Shown: positions 9,402 through 18,127, counted from the stretch's first letter. The stretch is DNA of 64,000 bases from Bradyrhizobium sp. Ash2021 (GCF_031202265.1 NZ_CP100604.1:2710501-2774500), one strand, 5' to 3'. A program made the numbers and translations. The notes: a model not told the origin generated them from the sequence alone.

Positions 9402-10337
9402 ATGCGTTACGATGATTTCCGCCGCAGCGACGACATCGAGGACCGTCGCGACGACAGCGGCGGCGGTGGCGGAGGTGGCTTCGGTCTTCCGATGGGCGGT
9501 GGCGGCGGGCTCGGCATCGGTACCATCATCGTGCTCGGCCTGGTCGGCTACGCCTTCGGCATCGATCCGCGCATCCTGATCGGCGGCGCGGAAATTCTCA
9601 CCGGCGGCGGTGGCCAGGCGCCGACCATTCAGACCGAGCGCAGGTCTGGGACGACCAAGACCGGCGCGCCGAAAGACGAGATGGGCAGCATGATCTCCGG
9701 CATCCTCGGCGAGATCGACGATCGCTGGAGCGAGATTTTCCGGGCCAGCGGACAATCCTATATCGGTCCAAAAATCGTGTTGTTCCGCAATTCCACCAAT
9801 GGCGGGCGCTGCGGCATGGCGCAATCGGCGATGGGGCCGTTCTACTGTCCGCCGGACAAGCAGATATTCCTCGACACCGGTTTCTTCCGTGAGGTCGAGA
9901 CCCGGTTTCGCGGCTGCTCGGGCAACGCCTGCAAGTTCACCGCGGCCTATATCATCGCCCATGAGGCCGGCCACCATATCCAGAACCTGCTCGGCATCCT
10001 GCCGCGCGTGACGCGGCTGCAGCAGCAGGCCGGCAGCAAGGCCGAAGCCAACGCGCTGCAGGTCAAGGTCGAGCTGCAGGCGGATTGCCTGTCCGGCGTC
10101 TGGGTCAATCGCGAGGAGAAGAAGCGGCCGGGCTTCCTCGAAGCCGGCGACATCGACGCCGCGCTGACGACGGCATCCGCGATCGGCGACGACACGCTGC
10201 AGCGGCAGGCCACGGGGCGGGTGGTGCCCGATTCCTTCACCCACGGCTCCGCCGCGCAGCGCAAGCAATGGTTCATGACCGGCTATCAGCAGGGAACGGT
10301 GCAGGCCTGCAATACATTCGGTTCGGGGGCGTTGTAG
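9402..10337 (+). CDS. Neutral zinc metallopeptidase (YpfJ-like)
   Basis: A 311-residue membrane-anchored metallopeptidase. The N-terminus is acidic and glycine-rich (runs of Gly at residues 20-40), followed by one transmembrane segment (IGTIIVLGLVGYAFGI). The catalytic domain contains the zinc motif HEAGHH near residue 188, the family Cys pairs (GGRCGMAQ, FYCPPD, CSGNACK) and the second zinc-side segment QADCLSGVW. The ATG at 9402 starts MRYDDFRRSDDIEDRRD, the usual start of this family. It is divergent from ccrM across a shared control region. The physiological substrate is unknown. Confidence 0.88.
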   Translation: MRYDDFRRSDDIEDRRDDSGGGGGGGFGLPMGGGGGLGIGTIIVLGLVGYAFGIDPRILIGGAEILTGGGGQAPTIQTERRSGTTKTGAPKDEMGSMISGILGEIDDRWSEIFRASGQSYIGPKIVLFRNSTNGGRCGMAQSAMGPFYCPPDKQIFLDTGFFREVETRFRGCSGNACKFTAAYIIAHEAGHHIQNLLGILPRVTRLQQQAGSKAEANALQVKVELQADCLSGVWVNREEKKRPGFLEAGDIDAALTTASAIGDDTLQRQATGRVVPDSFTHGSAAQRKQWFMTGYQQGTVQACNTFGSGAL

Positions 10338-10356
10338 CCGTTAGGTGATGGTAGCA

Positions 10357-10450
10357 TCATCCTGAGGTGCGAGCTCTTCGCGAGCCTCGAAGGATGACGA
10401 GCCCCCGGCCCATCCTTCGAGGCGCGCTGCGCGCGCACCTCAGGATGACG
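10357..10450. repeat. Palindromic repeat, family C copy 1
   Basis: Inverted repeat: CATCCTGAGGTGCGAGCTC and CGCACCTCAGGATGACG at the ends, with CCTCGAAGGATG / CATCCTTCGAGG in the middle. Related copies are at 18031-18127 and 51511-51614. It lies between two genes read in the same direction. Confidence 0.8.
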
Positions 10451-10480
10451 TCAGAGTGTGTGGCGAAGAGGTGTCGTGCA

Positions 10481-11041
10481 ATGTCCATCGATGAAACCAA
10501 GCAATTCGTGCCGCTCAACATCGCGGTGCTGACGATTTCCGACACCCGCTCGCTCGCCGATGACAAGTCCGGCGCGACGCTGGCGGACCGGCTTGTTGCC
10601 GCCGGTCACCATCTCGCGGCGCGCGAGATCGTCGTCGACGACGTCGATGCGATCCGCAACCTCGTCAAGCGGTGGATCGTCGATCCGGGTATCGATGCCA
10701 TCATCACCACCGGCGGCACCGGCTTTACCGGCCGCGACGTCACGCCGGAGGCGATCGAGCCGCTGTTCGAAAAGCGGATGGATGGATTTTCGATCGCCTT
10801 CCATATGCTGAGCCACGCCAAGATCGGTACCTCGACGATCCAGAGCAGGGCTACCGCCGGCGTTGCCGGCGCGACCTTCATCTTCTGCCTGCCGGGTTCG
10901 CCGGGCGCCTGCCGCGACGGCTGGGACGGCATCCTGGCCGCCCAACTCGATTACCGCACGCGGCCCTGCAATTTCGTCGAGATCATGCCGCGGCTGGACG
11001 AGCATCTGCGGCGGCCGAAGGCGCAGGGCGCGTCGGCGTAG
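10481..11041 (+). CDS. moaB: Molybdenum cofactor biosynthesis protein B
   Basis: A 186-residue MoaB/Mog-fold protein that would adenylylate molybdopterin or otherwise act late in molybdenum cofactor synthesis. The fold signature is the first strand NIAVLTISDTRS, then TTGGTGFTGRDVTPEA (residues about 81-96), and the substrate loop FCLPGSPGACRDGW. The ATG at 10481 (MSIDETK) follows repeat C1; the frame stays open upstream through that repeat, but the extension is clearly repeat-derived. No other Mo-cofactor gene is adjacent in this window. Confidence 0.9.
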   Translation: MSIDETKQFVPLNIAVLTISDTRSLADDKSGATLADRLVAAGHHLAAREIVVDDVDAIRNLVKRWIVDPGIDAIITTGGTGFTGRDVTPEAIEPLFEKRMDGFSIAFHMLSHAKIGTSTIQSRATAGVAGATFIFCLPGSPGACRDGWDGILAAQLDYRTRPCNFVEIMPRLDEHLRRPKAQGASA

Positions 11042-11054
11042 TCTCTCCATTCGT

Positions 11055-11150
11055 CATTCCGGGGCGTCCGAAGGACGAGCCCGGAATCCATAACCATGAT
11101 CGTGAGTATGGATTCCGGGTCTGCGCCAAGAGGCGCATCCCGGAATGACG
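11055..11150. repeat. Palindromic repeat, family D copy 1
   Basis: Ends CATTCCGGGGCG and ATCCCGGAATGACG, with internal AGCCCGGAATCCAT / ATGGATTCCGGGT arms. Copies at 27682-27765 and 37903-38007. Confidence 0.8.
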
Positions 11151-11320
11151 AAGCAACAAATTTCAGATCAGTTGCCGTCAACGCCACCCGATGATCCGCA
11201 TCAGTGACGCCCACAACGCGCTGCCCGTCTTCCGGATGGCTTCGGCGCGTAACCGATGCGCTCGCCGTTTATAAAATGCCATGAGCTCCGGCGTGATGCG
11301 CCGCGGTGCGAAGGCTTCTC

Positions 11321-11373
11321 GTTTTGACGCGTTTTCTTCACGCGAACCGGTGGCCACTTCGCTCGAAAACGCT
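11321..11373 (-). repeat. Repeat family E copy 1
   Basis: Reverse-oriented copy of the E element. On the reverse strand it reads AGCGTTTTCGAGCGAAGTGG, then a variable base pair, ACCGGTTCGCGTGAAG and AAAACGCGTCAAAAC. Other copies: 18971, 20878, 25361 and 32431. Confidence 0.8.
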
Positions 11374-11378
11374 ATGCA

Positions 11379-12323
11379 TTACAATTCGCGCTCCCAGGTC
11401 TCGCCGATCAGGCTTTGGCCAAAGCTGCGATGCGGCTCGGTGGCGACCAGCACGAATCCGGCGTCCTGATAAATCCTGCGGGCGGCGACCAGAATGCTCT
11501 GGGTCCACAGCGTGATCTTGCGATAGCCGCAGGCCTTCGCAAAGCCGATGCATTCGGCGACCAGCCGCTGGCCCAGCCCCTGTCCGCGGCCGGCCGGATC
11601 GACCAGCAGCAACCGCAGTTTTGCGACATCGTCGCTATGCCGGACCAGGAACACCGAGCCGACCTGGACGCCATCGATGTCGGCGATCCAGCAGCGCTCC
11701 CGGGAGGCGTCGAACGAGGCGAGGAACTTTGCCGCGATCTCCGCGACCAGGCCCTCGAACGATGAATCAAAACCGTATTCGCTGGCATAGAGCGCACCGT
11801 GGCTCTGCACCACCCATCCCATGTCTCCCGGGCGGGGCTCGCGCAGGATCGCGGGCGGAAATGGCGCCTGTGAATCGCCGAGCAGACGTTCGATTGTCCC
11901 CATCGCGCCGGTCAGCCGCGCGCCAGCGCCGCGCGGCAACGCGGCCAGCATCGCGCCGACCTCGTCGTGCGAACTGCGATCGAGCTTCGCAAAAGCCTGG
12001 CGTCCCCTGGCCGTCAAAGCGAGCCGGTACTGCCGGCGGTCCGAGGCCAGCGGCTTGCGGGTGATCAACCCGCTATCATCGAAATTCTGGACGATCCGGC
12101 TGAGATAGCCGGCATCGAGGCCGAGTTCGGCTCCGATCTCCTTGGCGGACAAATCATCCCGGTGCGCGAGTTCGTACAGCACCCGCGCCTCGCTCAGCGA
12201 GAACGGACTTTTCATCAGATGCTGGTCGAGCACGCCGAGCTTGCGGGTGTAGAAGCGATTGAAAGCGCGTACCGCCGCGATCTGGTCGTCGGAATCCTGT
12301 GGAGCCGAATCTTGTAGAGTCAT
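11379..12323 (-). CDS. MarR-type HTH fused to GNAT acetyltransferase
   Basis: A 314-residue bifunctional regulator. Residues about 10-145 form a MarR-like winged helix domain (SLSEARVLYELAHRD, then LSAKEIGAELGLDAGYLSRI). Residues about 160-314 form a GNAT domain with the acetyl-CoA pyrophosphate loop near GRGQGLGQRLVAECIGFA and the end strand DAGFVLVATEPHRSFG. Such fusions are known in rhizobia; the acetylated substrate is unknown. The start codon lies 12 bp from a 42-bp near-perfect palindrome (12335-12376), so autorepression is likely. The start follows from alignment of the HTH and absence of a better upstream codon. Confidence 0.9.
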   Translation of the reverse strand: MTLQDSAPQDSDDQIAAVRAFNRFYTRKLGVLDQHLMKSPFSLSEARVLYELAHRDDLSAKEIGAELGLDAGYLSRIVQNFDDSGLITRKPLASDRRQYRLALTARGRQAFAKLDRSSHDEVGAMLAALPRGAGARLTGAMGTIERLLGDSQAPFPPAILREPRPGDMGWVVQSHGALYASEYGFDSSFEGLVAEIAAKFLASFDASRERCWIADIDGVQVGSVFLVRHSDDVAKLRLLLVDPAGRGQGLGQRLVAECIGFAKACGYRKITLWTQSILVAARRIYQDAGFVLVATEPHRSFGQSLIGETWEREL

Positions 12324-12334
12324 GGCGCGCCTCG

Positions 12335-12376
12335 ATACTTGCCATTGTCAAATAATTATTTGACTTTGGCAAGTAT
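12335..12376. promoter_or_regulatory. 42-bp near-perfect palindrome, probable operator of the MarR-GNAT gene
   Basis: Left arm ATACTTGCC, right arm GGCAAGTAT, core GTCAAATAATTATTTGAC. Only two symmetric position pairs do not match. It ends 12 bp upstream of the MarR-GNAT start codon and is far more AT-rich than its surroundings, as expected for an operator overlapping a promoter. Confidence 0.75.
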
Positions 12377-12446
12377 ATTTTGGCGGCGCTGTCGGGCTCT
12401 GATTGGAGCGGAATCCGGTTTCAATATTTGTTGGGGGCCAGCCCGC

Positions 12447-13016
12447 CTAGGCGACCACGATGCGGCTGCGCAGCATCGTGCGGGAGCGGCGGCCGAGCTG
12501 CCGAAGCAGGCGGGCTTCGGAACGGCGGGCATCCGGCCGGTAACCGCCGAGCCGGTCGTAATGATCGCGGGCGATCAAGAGCCCCTGTTCGGCCGACGGA
12601 CCCGCAATCATGCGGGCCACGAATTTGAGGCCGTCGCGCAGCCCCGTGTCGGCATAGGGCGAGCGGGCATAGCGAAAAATCCCGGCGCGGGGCCGGCCGC
12701 TGTTCGCGACGCCCTGGATGAATTGCGTGGTCTCCTCGATCCAGCCGGAGTCGAGCACGGCGCCGGCGTGCAGGAACATCAGCCAGGGTGAGCGCGCCTG
12801 ACGTGCGCCCGCCGCCAGTGCCGCGGCGCGCGTTCCCTCGAATGGCAGAAAGCGGCAGCCGGCGACGTCGGCGACCCGTTCGATCACGCCGGTACCGGCG
12901 CGGTCGACCAGCACCACCTCGCGCACCAGGCCGGCCGCTGCGCCCGGCACCAAGGCCGCCAGCGTCGCGACGGCAGGCTGTTCGACCCCGTCGGTCGGAA
13001 TAATCACGCTCAGCAT
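12447..13016 (-). CDS. Family 2-like glycosyltransferase
   Basis: A 189-residue GT-A fold protein, shorter than most GT2 enzymes. It starts directly with the nucleotide-binding strand MLSVIIPTDG and contains REVVLVDRAG, a substrate-side stretch ARSPWLMFLHAGAVLDSGWIEE (where AGAVLD occupies the place of the DXD metal motif), and a C-terminal RDHYDRLGGYRPDARRSEARLL typical of the GT2 acceptor region. There is no strict DXD. The acceptor is unknown. No strong Shine-Dalgarno is visible before the ATG at 13016. The SOS-controlled radical SAM gene is divergent from it. Confidence 0.75.
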   Translation of the reverse strand: MLSVIIPTDGVEQPAVATLAALVPGAAAGLVREVVLVDRAGTGVIERVADVAGCRFLPFEGTRAAALAAGARQARSPWLMFLHAGAVLDSGWIEETTQFIQGVANSGRPRAGIFRYARSPYADTGLRDGLKFVARMIAGPSAEQGLLIARDHYDRLGGYRPDARRSEARLLRQLGRRSRTMLRSRIVVA

Positions 13017-13168
13017 TGAGGCTTCGATGGCTCAAACAGTGAAAAACGCTGCACTGTTAGCATCTTGTCACAATCAAAACAGCCGTCCGGCTGCAGTTTT
13101 TTGCGTCGAGCGGCGACGGCTGCTCCAATCCAGTTTTTGTTTTCACGTTGTGGATTGTCGTCATCGTT

Positions 13169-13183
13169 GTTCTTGATTTGTTC
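13169..13183 (+). promoter_or_regulatory. LexA (SOS) box, alphaproteobacterial type
   Basis: Direct repeat GTTC-N7-GTTC (spacer TTGATTT), the known LexA box form of alphaproteobacteria. It ends 24 bp before the ATG of the radical SAM gene, so a bound repressor would overlap that promoter. Confidence 0.7.
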
Positions 13184-13207
13184 TCAAGGCGTGCTATGTA
13201 CTGACCC

Positions 13208-14368
13208 ATGAGCCGAGCATCCTCTCATGCCCTCAAGCACCCGCCGGTCACGGCGCCCTCCGAACCGGCGGGTGCGACTCCTTTTCCGGAACGCGCCGTT
13301 GCGATCGACCGCGAACGGCGGCGCGGCCGCGGCGCACAGTCCAACGACAGCGGCCGCTTCGAGGCTGAGGCCCGGGTCGCCTTCGACGACGGCTGGCAGA
13401 GCCTGGACGAGCTGCCGCCGTTCAAGACCACGGTTTCGATCGATACCTCGCGCAAGGTGATCGCCCGCAACGACTCGCCCGACATCGGCTTCGACCGCTC
13501 GATCAATCCCTATCGGGGCTGCGAGCATGGCTGCGTCTACTGCTTCGCGCGGCCGACCCACGCCTATCTCGGCCTGTCGCCGGGGCTGGATTTCGAATCG
13601 AAACTGCTCGCCAAGCCGGACGCGCCGGAGTTGCTGGAGAAGGAACTGGCGGCGCCGGGTTACGAACCGCGCATGATCGCGATCGGCACCAACACCGATC
13701 CGTATCAGCCGATCGAGCGCGAATACAAGATCATGCGCGGCATTCTCGAAGTGCTGGAACGCGCCGGCCATCCCGTCGGCATCGTGACCAAATCGGCGCT
13801 GGTAACGCGCGACATCGACATTCTCGCAAGGATGGCCAAACGCAATCTGGTCAAGGTCGCGCTGTCGGTGACGACGCTCGATCCGAAACTCGCGCGCACC
13901 ATGGAGCCGCGGGCCTCGACGCCGCCAAAACGGCTGGAGGCGATCCGGCAACTGGCGGAGGCCGGCATTCCGGCAACCGTGATGGTAGCACCTGTCATCC
14001 CCGCGCTGAACGATGCCGAAATCGAGCGCATTCTCGATGCGGCGGCGCATGCCGGCGCCAGGGAAGCGAGCTACGTGCTGCTGCGGCTGCCGCTGGAAGT
14101 GCGCGACCTGTTCCGCGAATGGCTGATGGCGAATTATCCCGACCGTTATCGCCACGTCTTCACCCTGATCCGCGACATGCGCGGCGGGCGCGACTACGAC
14201 TCGCAATGGGGCACGCGGATGAAGGGCACCGGCCCGATGGCCTGGATGATCGGCCGCCGGTTCGAAATCGCCTGCGAAAAGCTTGGCCTCAACAAGCGGC
14301 GCTCGAAGCTGACGACGGATCATTTTGCGAGGCCCAAGCGCAGCGGGCAGCAACTGAGTTTGTTTTAA
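13208..14368 (+). CDS. PA0069/Rv2578c-type radical SAM protein (SPL-like) with C-terminal clamp-binding peptide
   Basis: A 386-residue radical SAM enzyme of the family annotated PA0069 or Rv2578c, related to spore photoproduct lyase. The [4Fe-4S]/SAM motif CEHGCVYC is at residues 105-112 (CX3CX2C). The TIM-barrel segments MIAIGTNTDPYQPIE and VTKSALVTRDIDIL follow, and the C-terminal part has RLPLEVRDLFREWL and YDSQWGTRMKGTGPM. The last five residues are QLSLF, identical to the beta-clamp-binding consensus. A LexA box lies just upstream, so a DNA-damage role is likely although the lesion is unknown. The ATG at 13208 is the only good start. Confidence 0.87.
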   Translation: MSRASSHALKHPPVTAPSEPAGATPFPERAVAIDRERRRGRGAQSNDSGRFEAEARVAFDDGWQSLDELPPFKTTVSIDTSRKVIARNDSPDIGFDRSINPYRGCEHGCVYCFARPTHAYLGLSPGLDFESKLLAKPDAPELLEKELAAPGYEPRMIAIGTNTDPYQPIEREYKIMRGILEVLERAGHPVGIVTKSALVTRDIDILARMAKRNLVKVALSVTTLDPKLARTMEPRASTPPKRLEAIRQLAEAGIPATVMVAPVIPALNDAEIERILDAAAHAGAREASYVLLRLPLEVRDLFREWLMANYPDRYRHVFTLIRDMRGGRDYDSQWGTRMKGTGPMAWMIGRRFEIACEKLGLNKRRSKLTTDHFARPKRSGQQLSLF

Positions 14369-14375
14369 TAGTCGT

Positions 14376-14494
14376 CATTGCGAGCGCAAGCGAAGCAATC
14401 CATGCGACCGCGCAAAGAAAGAATGGATTGCTTCGTCCGCGGAGCCTGTCATCGGGCGCGCATTCGCGCGATCCGTTGGCTCCTCGCAATGACG
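14376..14494. repeat. Palindromic repeat, family B copy 2
   Basis: Begins CATTGCGAGCGCAAGCG and ends CCTCGCAATGACG, with GAAGCAATCCAT / ATGGATTGCTTCG internal arms. It matches 2807-2924. Confidence 0.8.
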
Positions 14495-14508
14495 GATGAG
14501 GAAACTGT

Positions 14509-14964
14509 ATGAGTAAAAAACTGCCCGCGCCGGTCCCGCGTCTCACCGTCATCACGCTCGGCGTCAGCAATATGCGCGCCAGCATCGCCTTTTATGAAGC
14601 ACTCGGCTTTGCGCGAAGATTTCGCGCCACCGGCGAAGCGGTTGCATTCTTCGACACCGGCGGCACCGTGCTCGGACTTTTTCCGTGGGATCTGCTCGCG
14701 CAGGACGTCACGCTTCCCGATAAGCCGAAGCCGCAAGCCTTTCGCGGAACGACGCTTGCCTGGAACTGCGGTTCGACCGAGGAAGTCGATGCGGTGCTGG
14801 ATTTCGCGGTCTCCAAAGGCGCGTCGCTGTTGAAGCCGGCGCATACGACCGATTACGGCGGTTATTCCGGATATTTTGGCGATCCTGACAATCATCCCTG
14901 GGAAGTCGTGGTCGCGCCCGGCATTGAAGTCGGCGATGACCGGCGGGTTCGCCTGCCGGACTGA
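14509..14964 (+). CDS. VOC-family (glyoxalase/bleomycin resistance fold) protein
   Basis: A 151-residue protein made of two beta-alpha-beta-beta-beta modules: LTVITLGVSNMRASIAFYEALGF is the first module start, and the FGDPDNHPWEVVVAPG segment carries the usual C-terminal metal-side Glu. It may be a small metalloenzyme such as a dioxygenase or lyase, or a binding protein. The substrate is unknown. The gene begins 15 bp after repeat B2 and is followed 64 bp later by a GNAT gene in the same direction. Confidence 0.85.
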   Translation: MSKKLPAPVPRLTVITLGVSNMRASIAFYEALGFARRFRATGEAVAFFDTGGTVLGLFPWDLLAQDVTLPDKPKPQAFRGTTLAWNCGSTEEVDAVLDFAVSKGASLLKPAHTTDYGGYSGYFGDPDNHPWEVVVAPGIEVGDDRRVRLPD

Positions 14965-15028
14965 AACAGCGCGACCGGCGGCCTGGGGTGACCTTCTCGC
15001 TTTGGGCAAAGTGCAGTATTGCTGCCCT

Positions 15029-15613
15029 ATGAGCGACCAATCCGCGCCAGCGCCGAAACAACAACCGATCGTCATTCTGACGACCGCGCGCCTCGTCCTG
15101 CGCACGGCAACAGAGCAGGACATCCCGGTCATGCGGGAGCGGGTGCTCGGCGACCCCGACGTCATGCGTTACGTGTTCCAGGGCGGAGCGATGACGGAGC
15201 AAAGAGCCGAAGAGGTGATGCGGAAGCATTTCACGTTCGGCGACAGTCTCACAGGGATTGCGATCCTGACGGAAAAACCCGACGACGATGTCATCGGCTT
15301 TGCCGGCTTGTTCCCTTGCAAGGCCCTGGGGGCCGATGACCTCGAGATCGGTTTCGTGCTGGCGCGCCGGGCCTGGGGCCGGGGGATCGCCACCGAGATC
15401 GGCGAGGCGCAACTCGCTTTTGGATTCGAGCAGCTCAACTGTTCCCGATTGCTCGGGTTGGTCGATCCACGAAACGGTCCGTCGATCCATGCCATTGAAA
15501 AGCTTGGACTGCGGTATTTGAAGGACGTGGCGGAACCCAGGCGCGCCAACCGCAGCGTTTTCTGCATCGAGAACGAACAGTGGCGCGCCCGGGCGCGTGA
15601 ACAACGGGCATAG
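15029..15613 (+). CDS. GNAT-family N-acetyltransferase (RimJ/RimL type)
   Basis: A 194-residue acetyltransferase of the RimJ/RimL/ElaA-like branch: TARLVLRTATEQDIPVMRE at the start, the acetyl-CoA loop RRAWGRGIATEIGEAQLAFGFE, and the family ending NGPSIHAIEKLGLRYLKDVAEPRRANRSVFCIE. The start ATG at 15029 was chosen because it precedes the first strand directly; the frame is open farther upstream inside the VOC gene. The target may be a protein N-terminus or a small molecule. It probably shares a transcript with rnhB, whose start lies 49 bp downstream. Confidence 0.86.
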   Translation: MSDQSAPAPKQQPIVILTTARLVLRTATEQDIPVMRERVLGDPDVMRYVFQGGAMTEQRAEEVMRKHFTFGDSLTGIAILTEKPDDDVIGFAGLFPCKALGADDLEIGFVLARRAWGRGIATEIGEAQLAFGFEQLNCSRLLGLVDPRNGPSIHAIEKLGLRYLKDVAEPRRANRSVFCIENEQWRARAREQRA

Positions 15614-15661
15614 TTCGATTTTTTCGTTGTGCCACGGCCGCCGCTTGCGCACGATCCCGGC

Positions 15662-16405
15662 ATGATTCGGGACAAATCCACGAAGCAGCCGGCCAGCCTG
15701 CCGAAAGGCGTGATCGCGGTTTCGCCGCCGAGCTTTCGCCGCGAGCGCACGCTGATCAAGCGCGGGGTCTGGCCGGTGGCCGGTTGCGACGAGGCCGGGC
15801 GCGGTCCGCTGGCAGGTCCGGTGGTCGCTGCGGCCGTCGTGCTCGACCCCAGGCGAATACCCAAGGGCATCGACGATTCCAAGCGGCTGACCGCCGAACG
15901 CCGCGAGGAATTGTTCGAGGAAATTTGCGCGACCGCGTCGTTTGCGGTCGCCTTTGCCTCACCGGCGCGAATCGATCGCGACAATATCCTGCGCGCCTCG
16001 CTGTGGGCGCTGGCACGTGCCGTCCAGGCGCTGCCCGAGACGCCGCAACATGTCTTCGTCGACGGCCGCGACCGCATCGATACGGCCTGCGATTGCGACG
16101 CCGTGATCGGCGGCGACGGGATCGTGATGTCGATCGCCGCCGCCTCGATCATCGCCAAGGTGACGCGCGACCGCCTGATGTGCGCGCTGGCGCTGGATTG
16201 CCCGGGCTACGGTTTCGAAACCCACAAGGGCTATGCGGTGCCGGAACATCGCGAGGCCCTCGACCAGCTGGGACCGAGCGTCCATCACCGCCGCTTCTTC
16301 GCCCCCGTCATCGCGGCGCGGGAAAAGCATCAGCCGGCCACCGTCAAACCTGACCTGTTCACGGTCGAAACGCCGATCACGCCTGAGGTTTCGGCCGTTA
16401 TCTAA
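15662..16405 (+). CDS. rnhB: Ribonuclease HII
   Basis: Removes ribonucleotides from DNA and RNA from RNA:DNA hybrids. The 247-residue protein has the family signature [19 protein letters not shown] (first catalytic Asp and Glu near residues 42-43), [21 protein letters not shown] with the next catalytic Asp, and [12 protein letters not shown] containing the last catalytic Asp. An N-terminal extension of about 35 residues ([21 protein letters not shown]) precedes the fold and is common in Bradyrhizobiaceae. The ATG at 15662 is preferred over one at 15629 as it fits that form. Confidence 0.94.
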   Translation: MIRDKSTKQPASLPKGVIAVSPPSFRRERTLIKRGVWPVAGCDEAGRGPLAGPVVAAAVVLDPRRIPKGIDDSKRLTAERREELFEEICATASFAVAFASPARIDRDNILRASLWALARAVQALPETPQHVFVDGRDRIDTACDCDAVIGGDGIVMSIAAASIIAKVTRDRLMCALALDCPGYGFETHKGYAVPEHREALDQLGPSVHHRRFFAPVIAAREKHQPATVKPDLFTVETPITPEVSAVI

Positions 16406-16521
16406 CGCCAGTTGCTTCCGCCACCCGCGGCCTTTATCACACGTGCGGATCGGAAAAGGCCGGCTTGAACGCTTGGCCTGCACGTTTGCTTGTGCATTTA
16501 CTTGGGCATTTCGGACGTTTC

Positions 16522-18030
16522 ATGCGCTTCACCTCCCTGGTTGTCGAACTGATCCGCGCCCGGCCGCGGCTGGTGGTCTGGCTTGTCGTGCTGTTTCAGG
16601 CCGGGCTTTGGCTGTTCCTGCCGTTGCTGCTCTATCGCAGCCCGCCCGGCGACCTTGCGATGGTGCTGGCCTTCGGCCGCGAATATCAGGTCGGCACTGA
16701 TTTGGGCCCGCCACTGGCGTTCTGGCTCGCCGATATCGCGTTCCGTGCCGCCGGCAATCACATGTTCGGCGTCTATCTGCTGGCGCAGCTGTGCACGATT
16801 GCGACCTTCCTGACCTTATACCAGCTCGGCCGCGCCATTGTCGGCGGCCAGCAGGCGGTGCTCGCGGTGCTATTGACCATGACGGTGGTGGTCTTCAGCT
16901 CGCCCGGCGTTGAATTCGGTCCACTGGTGCTGGCGCGCCCGCTCTGGGCGATGCTGCTTTTGCATTCATGGCGGCTGATGGGCCAGAAACGGCACAACGC
17001 CTGGTTTGCATGGTCGATCGAGGCCGGCCTGTTGCTGCTGACGACACCGGCAGCGATCGGGCTGTTGCTGCTCGTCCTCGGATTCGCGCTCGCCACCCCG
17101 CGCGGGCGGCGCACGCTGATGTCGCTCGATCCGCTGTATTCGTTGCTGGTGATCGTCGTATTGGTGCTGCCCTATCTGATCTGGCTGTTCCGGTCGGATT
17201 TTCTGGTCATGCCGCCGTTACCCGCGATCTACGATCTCAGCGGAAGGGCGCTGCATTGGGGCAGCCTGCTCGGCGGCCTGGTGCTGGCGATGTCCGGCAT
17301 CGTGCTGCTCGTGATCCTCAATTCGGGCTGGTTCGCCCGCAATGCGGAGGAAACGCCGATCATCTATCGGCCGCCGGTCGATCCGTTGTCGCGCCAGTTC
17401 GTCTATTTCTTTGCGATTGCCCCGGCGTTGCTCGGAAGCCTGATCGCCGGCCTGTTCAATCTGGACCACGTGGTGGGCGGCGCAGGCGTGGCGCTCCTGA
17501 TGGCGGGACTGGCCGTGGTCGTTGCGACCGGCGATCTGATCCATTTGCGGCGCCAGCGCCTGTTGCGTTCGGTCTGGGCGGCGGCGCTGGCCGCGCCGGC
17601 CTTGGTGGCGATCGCAGCGACGCTGTTCCTGCCCTGGACCGGCACTGCCGACGTGCCGACCTCGCTGCCGGCGAATGCGATCGCGCATTTCTTCGGCGAC
17701 AGTTTTGAGCGGCGCACCAACCAGCGGCTGCGCGCGGTGACGGGCGATCCGCAGCTTGCCGCCCTGGTCGCGATGGACAAGGGCCGCCCACATCTGCTGC
17801 TCGATGCCGCGCCGGAACGGACGCCGTGGCTTAACGTGACGAAGTTCAATGAAACCGGCGGCGTCCTGGTCTGGCGTGCTTCCGACACCTCAGGCACGCC
17901 GCCCGCCGATATCGCGCAACGGTTTCCCGGCCTGGTGCCGGAAGTGCCGCGCGCCTTCGAATGGATGGTGAATGGCCGGCAACCGCTGCTGCGGATCGGT
18001 TGGGCCATCGTGCGGCCGAAGACGCCGTAG
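16522..18030 (+). CDS. GT39-like integral membrane glycosyltransferase
   Basis: A 502-residue polytopic protein of the GT-C fold (ArnT / dolichyl-phosphate-mannose transferase-like), probably transferring a sugar from a polyprenyl carrier to an envelope acceptor. There are about ten hydrophobic segments from residue 15 to 390, and the first periplasmic loop has RSPPGDLAMVLAFGREYQVG, where an acidic residue is expected for GT-C catalysis. The C-terminal 110 residues form a soluble periplasmic domain ending RQPLLRIGWAIVRP. I start at MRFTSLVVELIRARP (16522), as the upstream 19 codons look untranslated. Confidence 0.82.
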   Translation: MRFTSLVVELIRARPRLVVWLVVLFQAGLWLFLPLLLYRSPPGDLAMVLAFGREYQVGTDLGPPLAFWLADIAFRAAGNHMFGVYLLAQLCTIATFLTLYQLGRAIVGGQQAVLAVLLTMTVVVFSSPGVEFGPLVLARPLWAMLLLHSWRLMGQKRHNAWFAWSIEAGLLLLTTPAAIGLLLLVLGFALATPRGRRTLMSLDPLYSLLVIVVLVLPYLIWLFRSDFLVMPPLPAIYDLSGRALHWGSLLGGLVLAMSGIVLLVILNSGWFARNAEETPIIYRPPVDPLSRQFVYFFAIAPALLGSLIAGLFNLDHVVGGAGVALLMAGLAVVVATGDLIHLRRQRLLRSVWAAALAAPALVAIAATLFLPWTGTADVPTSLPANAIAHFFGDSFERRTNQRLRAVTGDPQLAALVAMDKGRPHLLLDAAPERTPWLNVTKFNETGGVLVWRASDTSGTPPADIAQRFPGLVPEVPRAFEWMVNGRQPLLRIGWAIVRPKTP

Positions 18031-18127
18031 TTCCTCGTGGTGAGGAGGCGCGCCAGCGCCGTCTCGAACCATGAGGCCCGTGGCCCATCCTTCGAGACGC
18101 ACGCTTGCGCGTGCTCCTCAGGATGAG
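18031..18127. repeat. Palindromic repeat, family C copy 2
   Basis: Ends TCGTGGTGAGGAGGCGC and GCGTGCTCCTCAGGATGA, with CCATCCTTCGAGACGC inside. It runs a few bases into the 3' end of the UDG gene. Related to 10357-10450 and 51511-51614. Confidence 0.75.
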
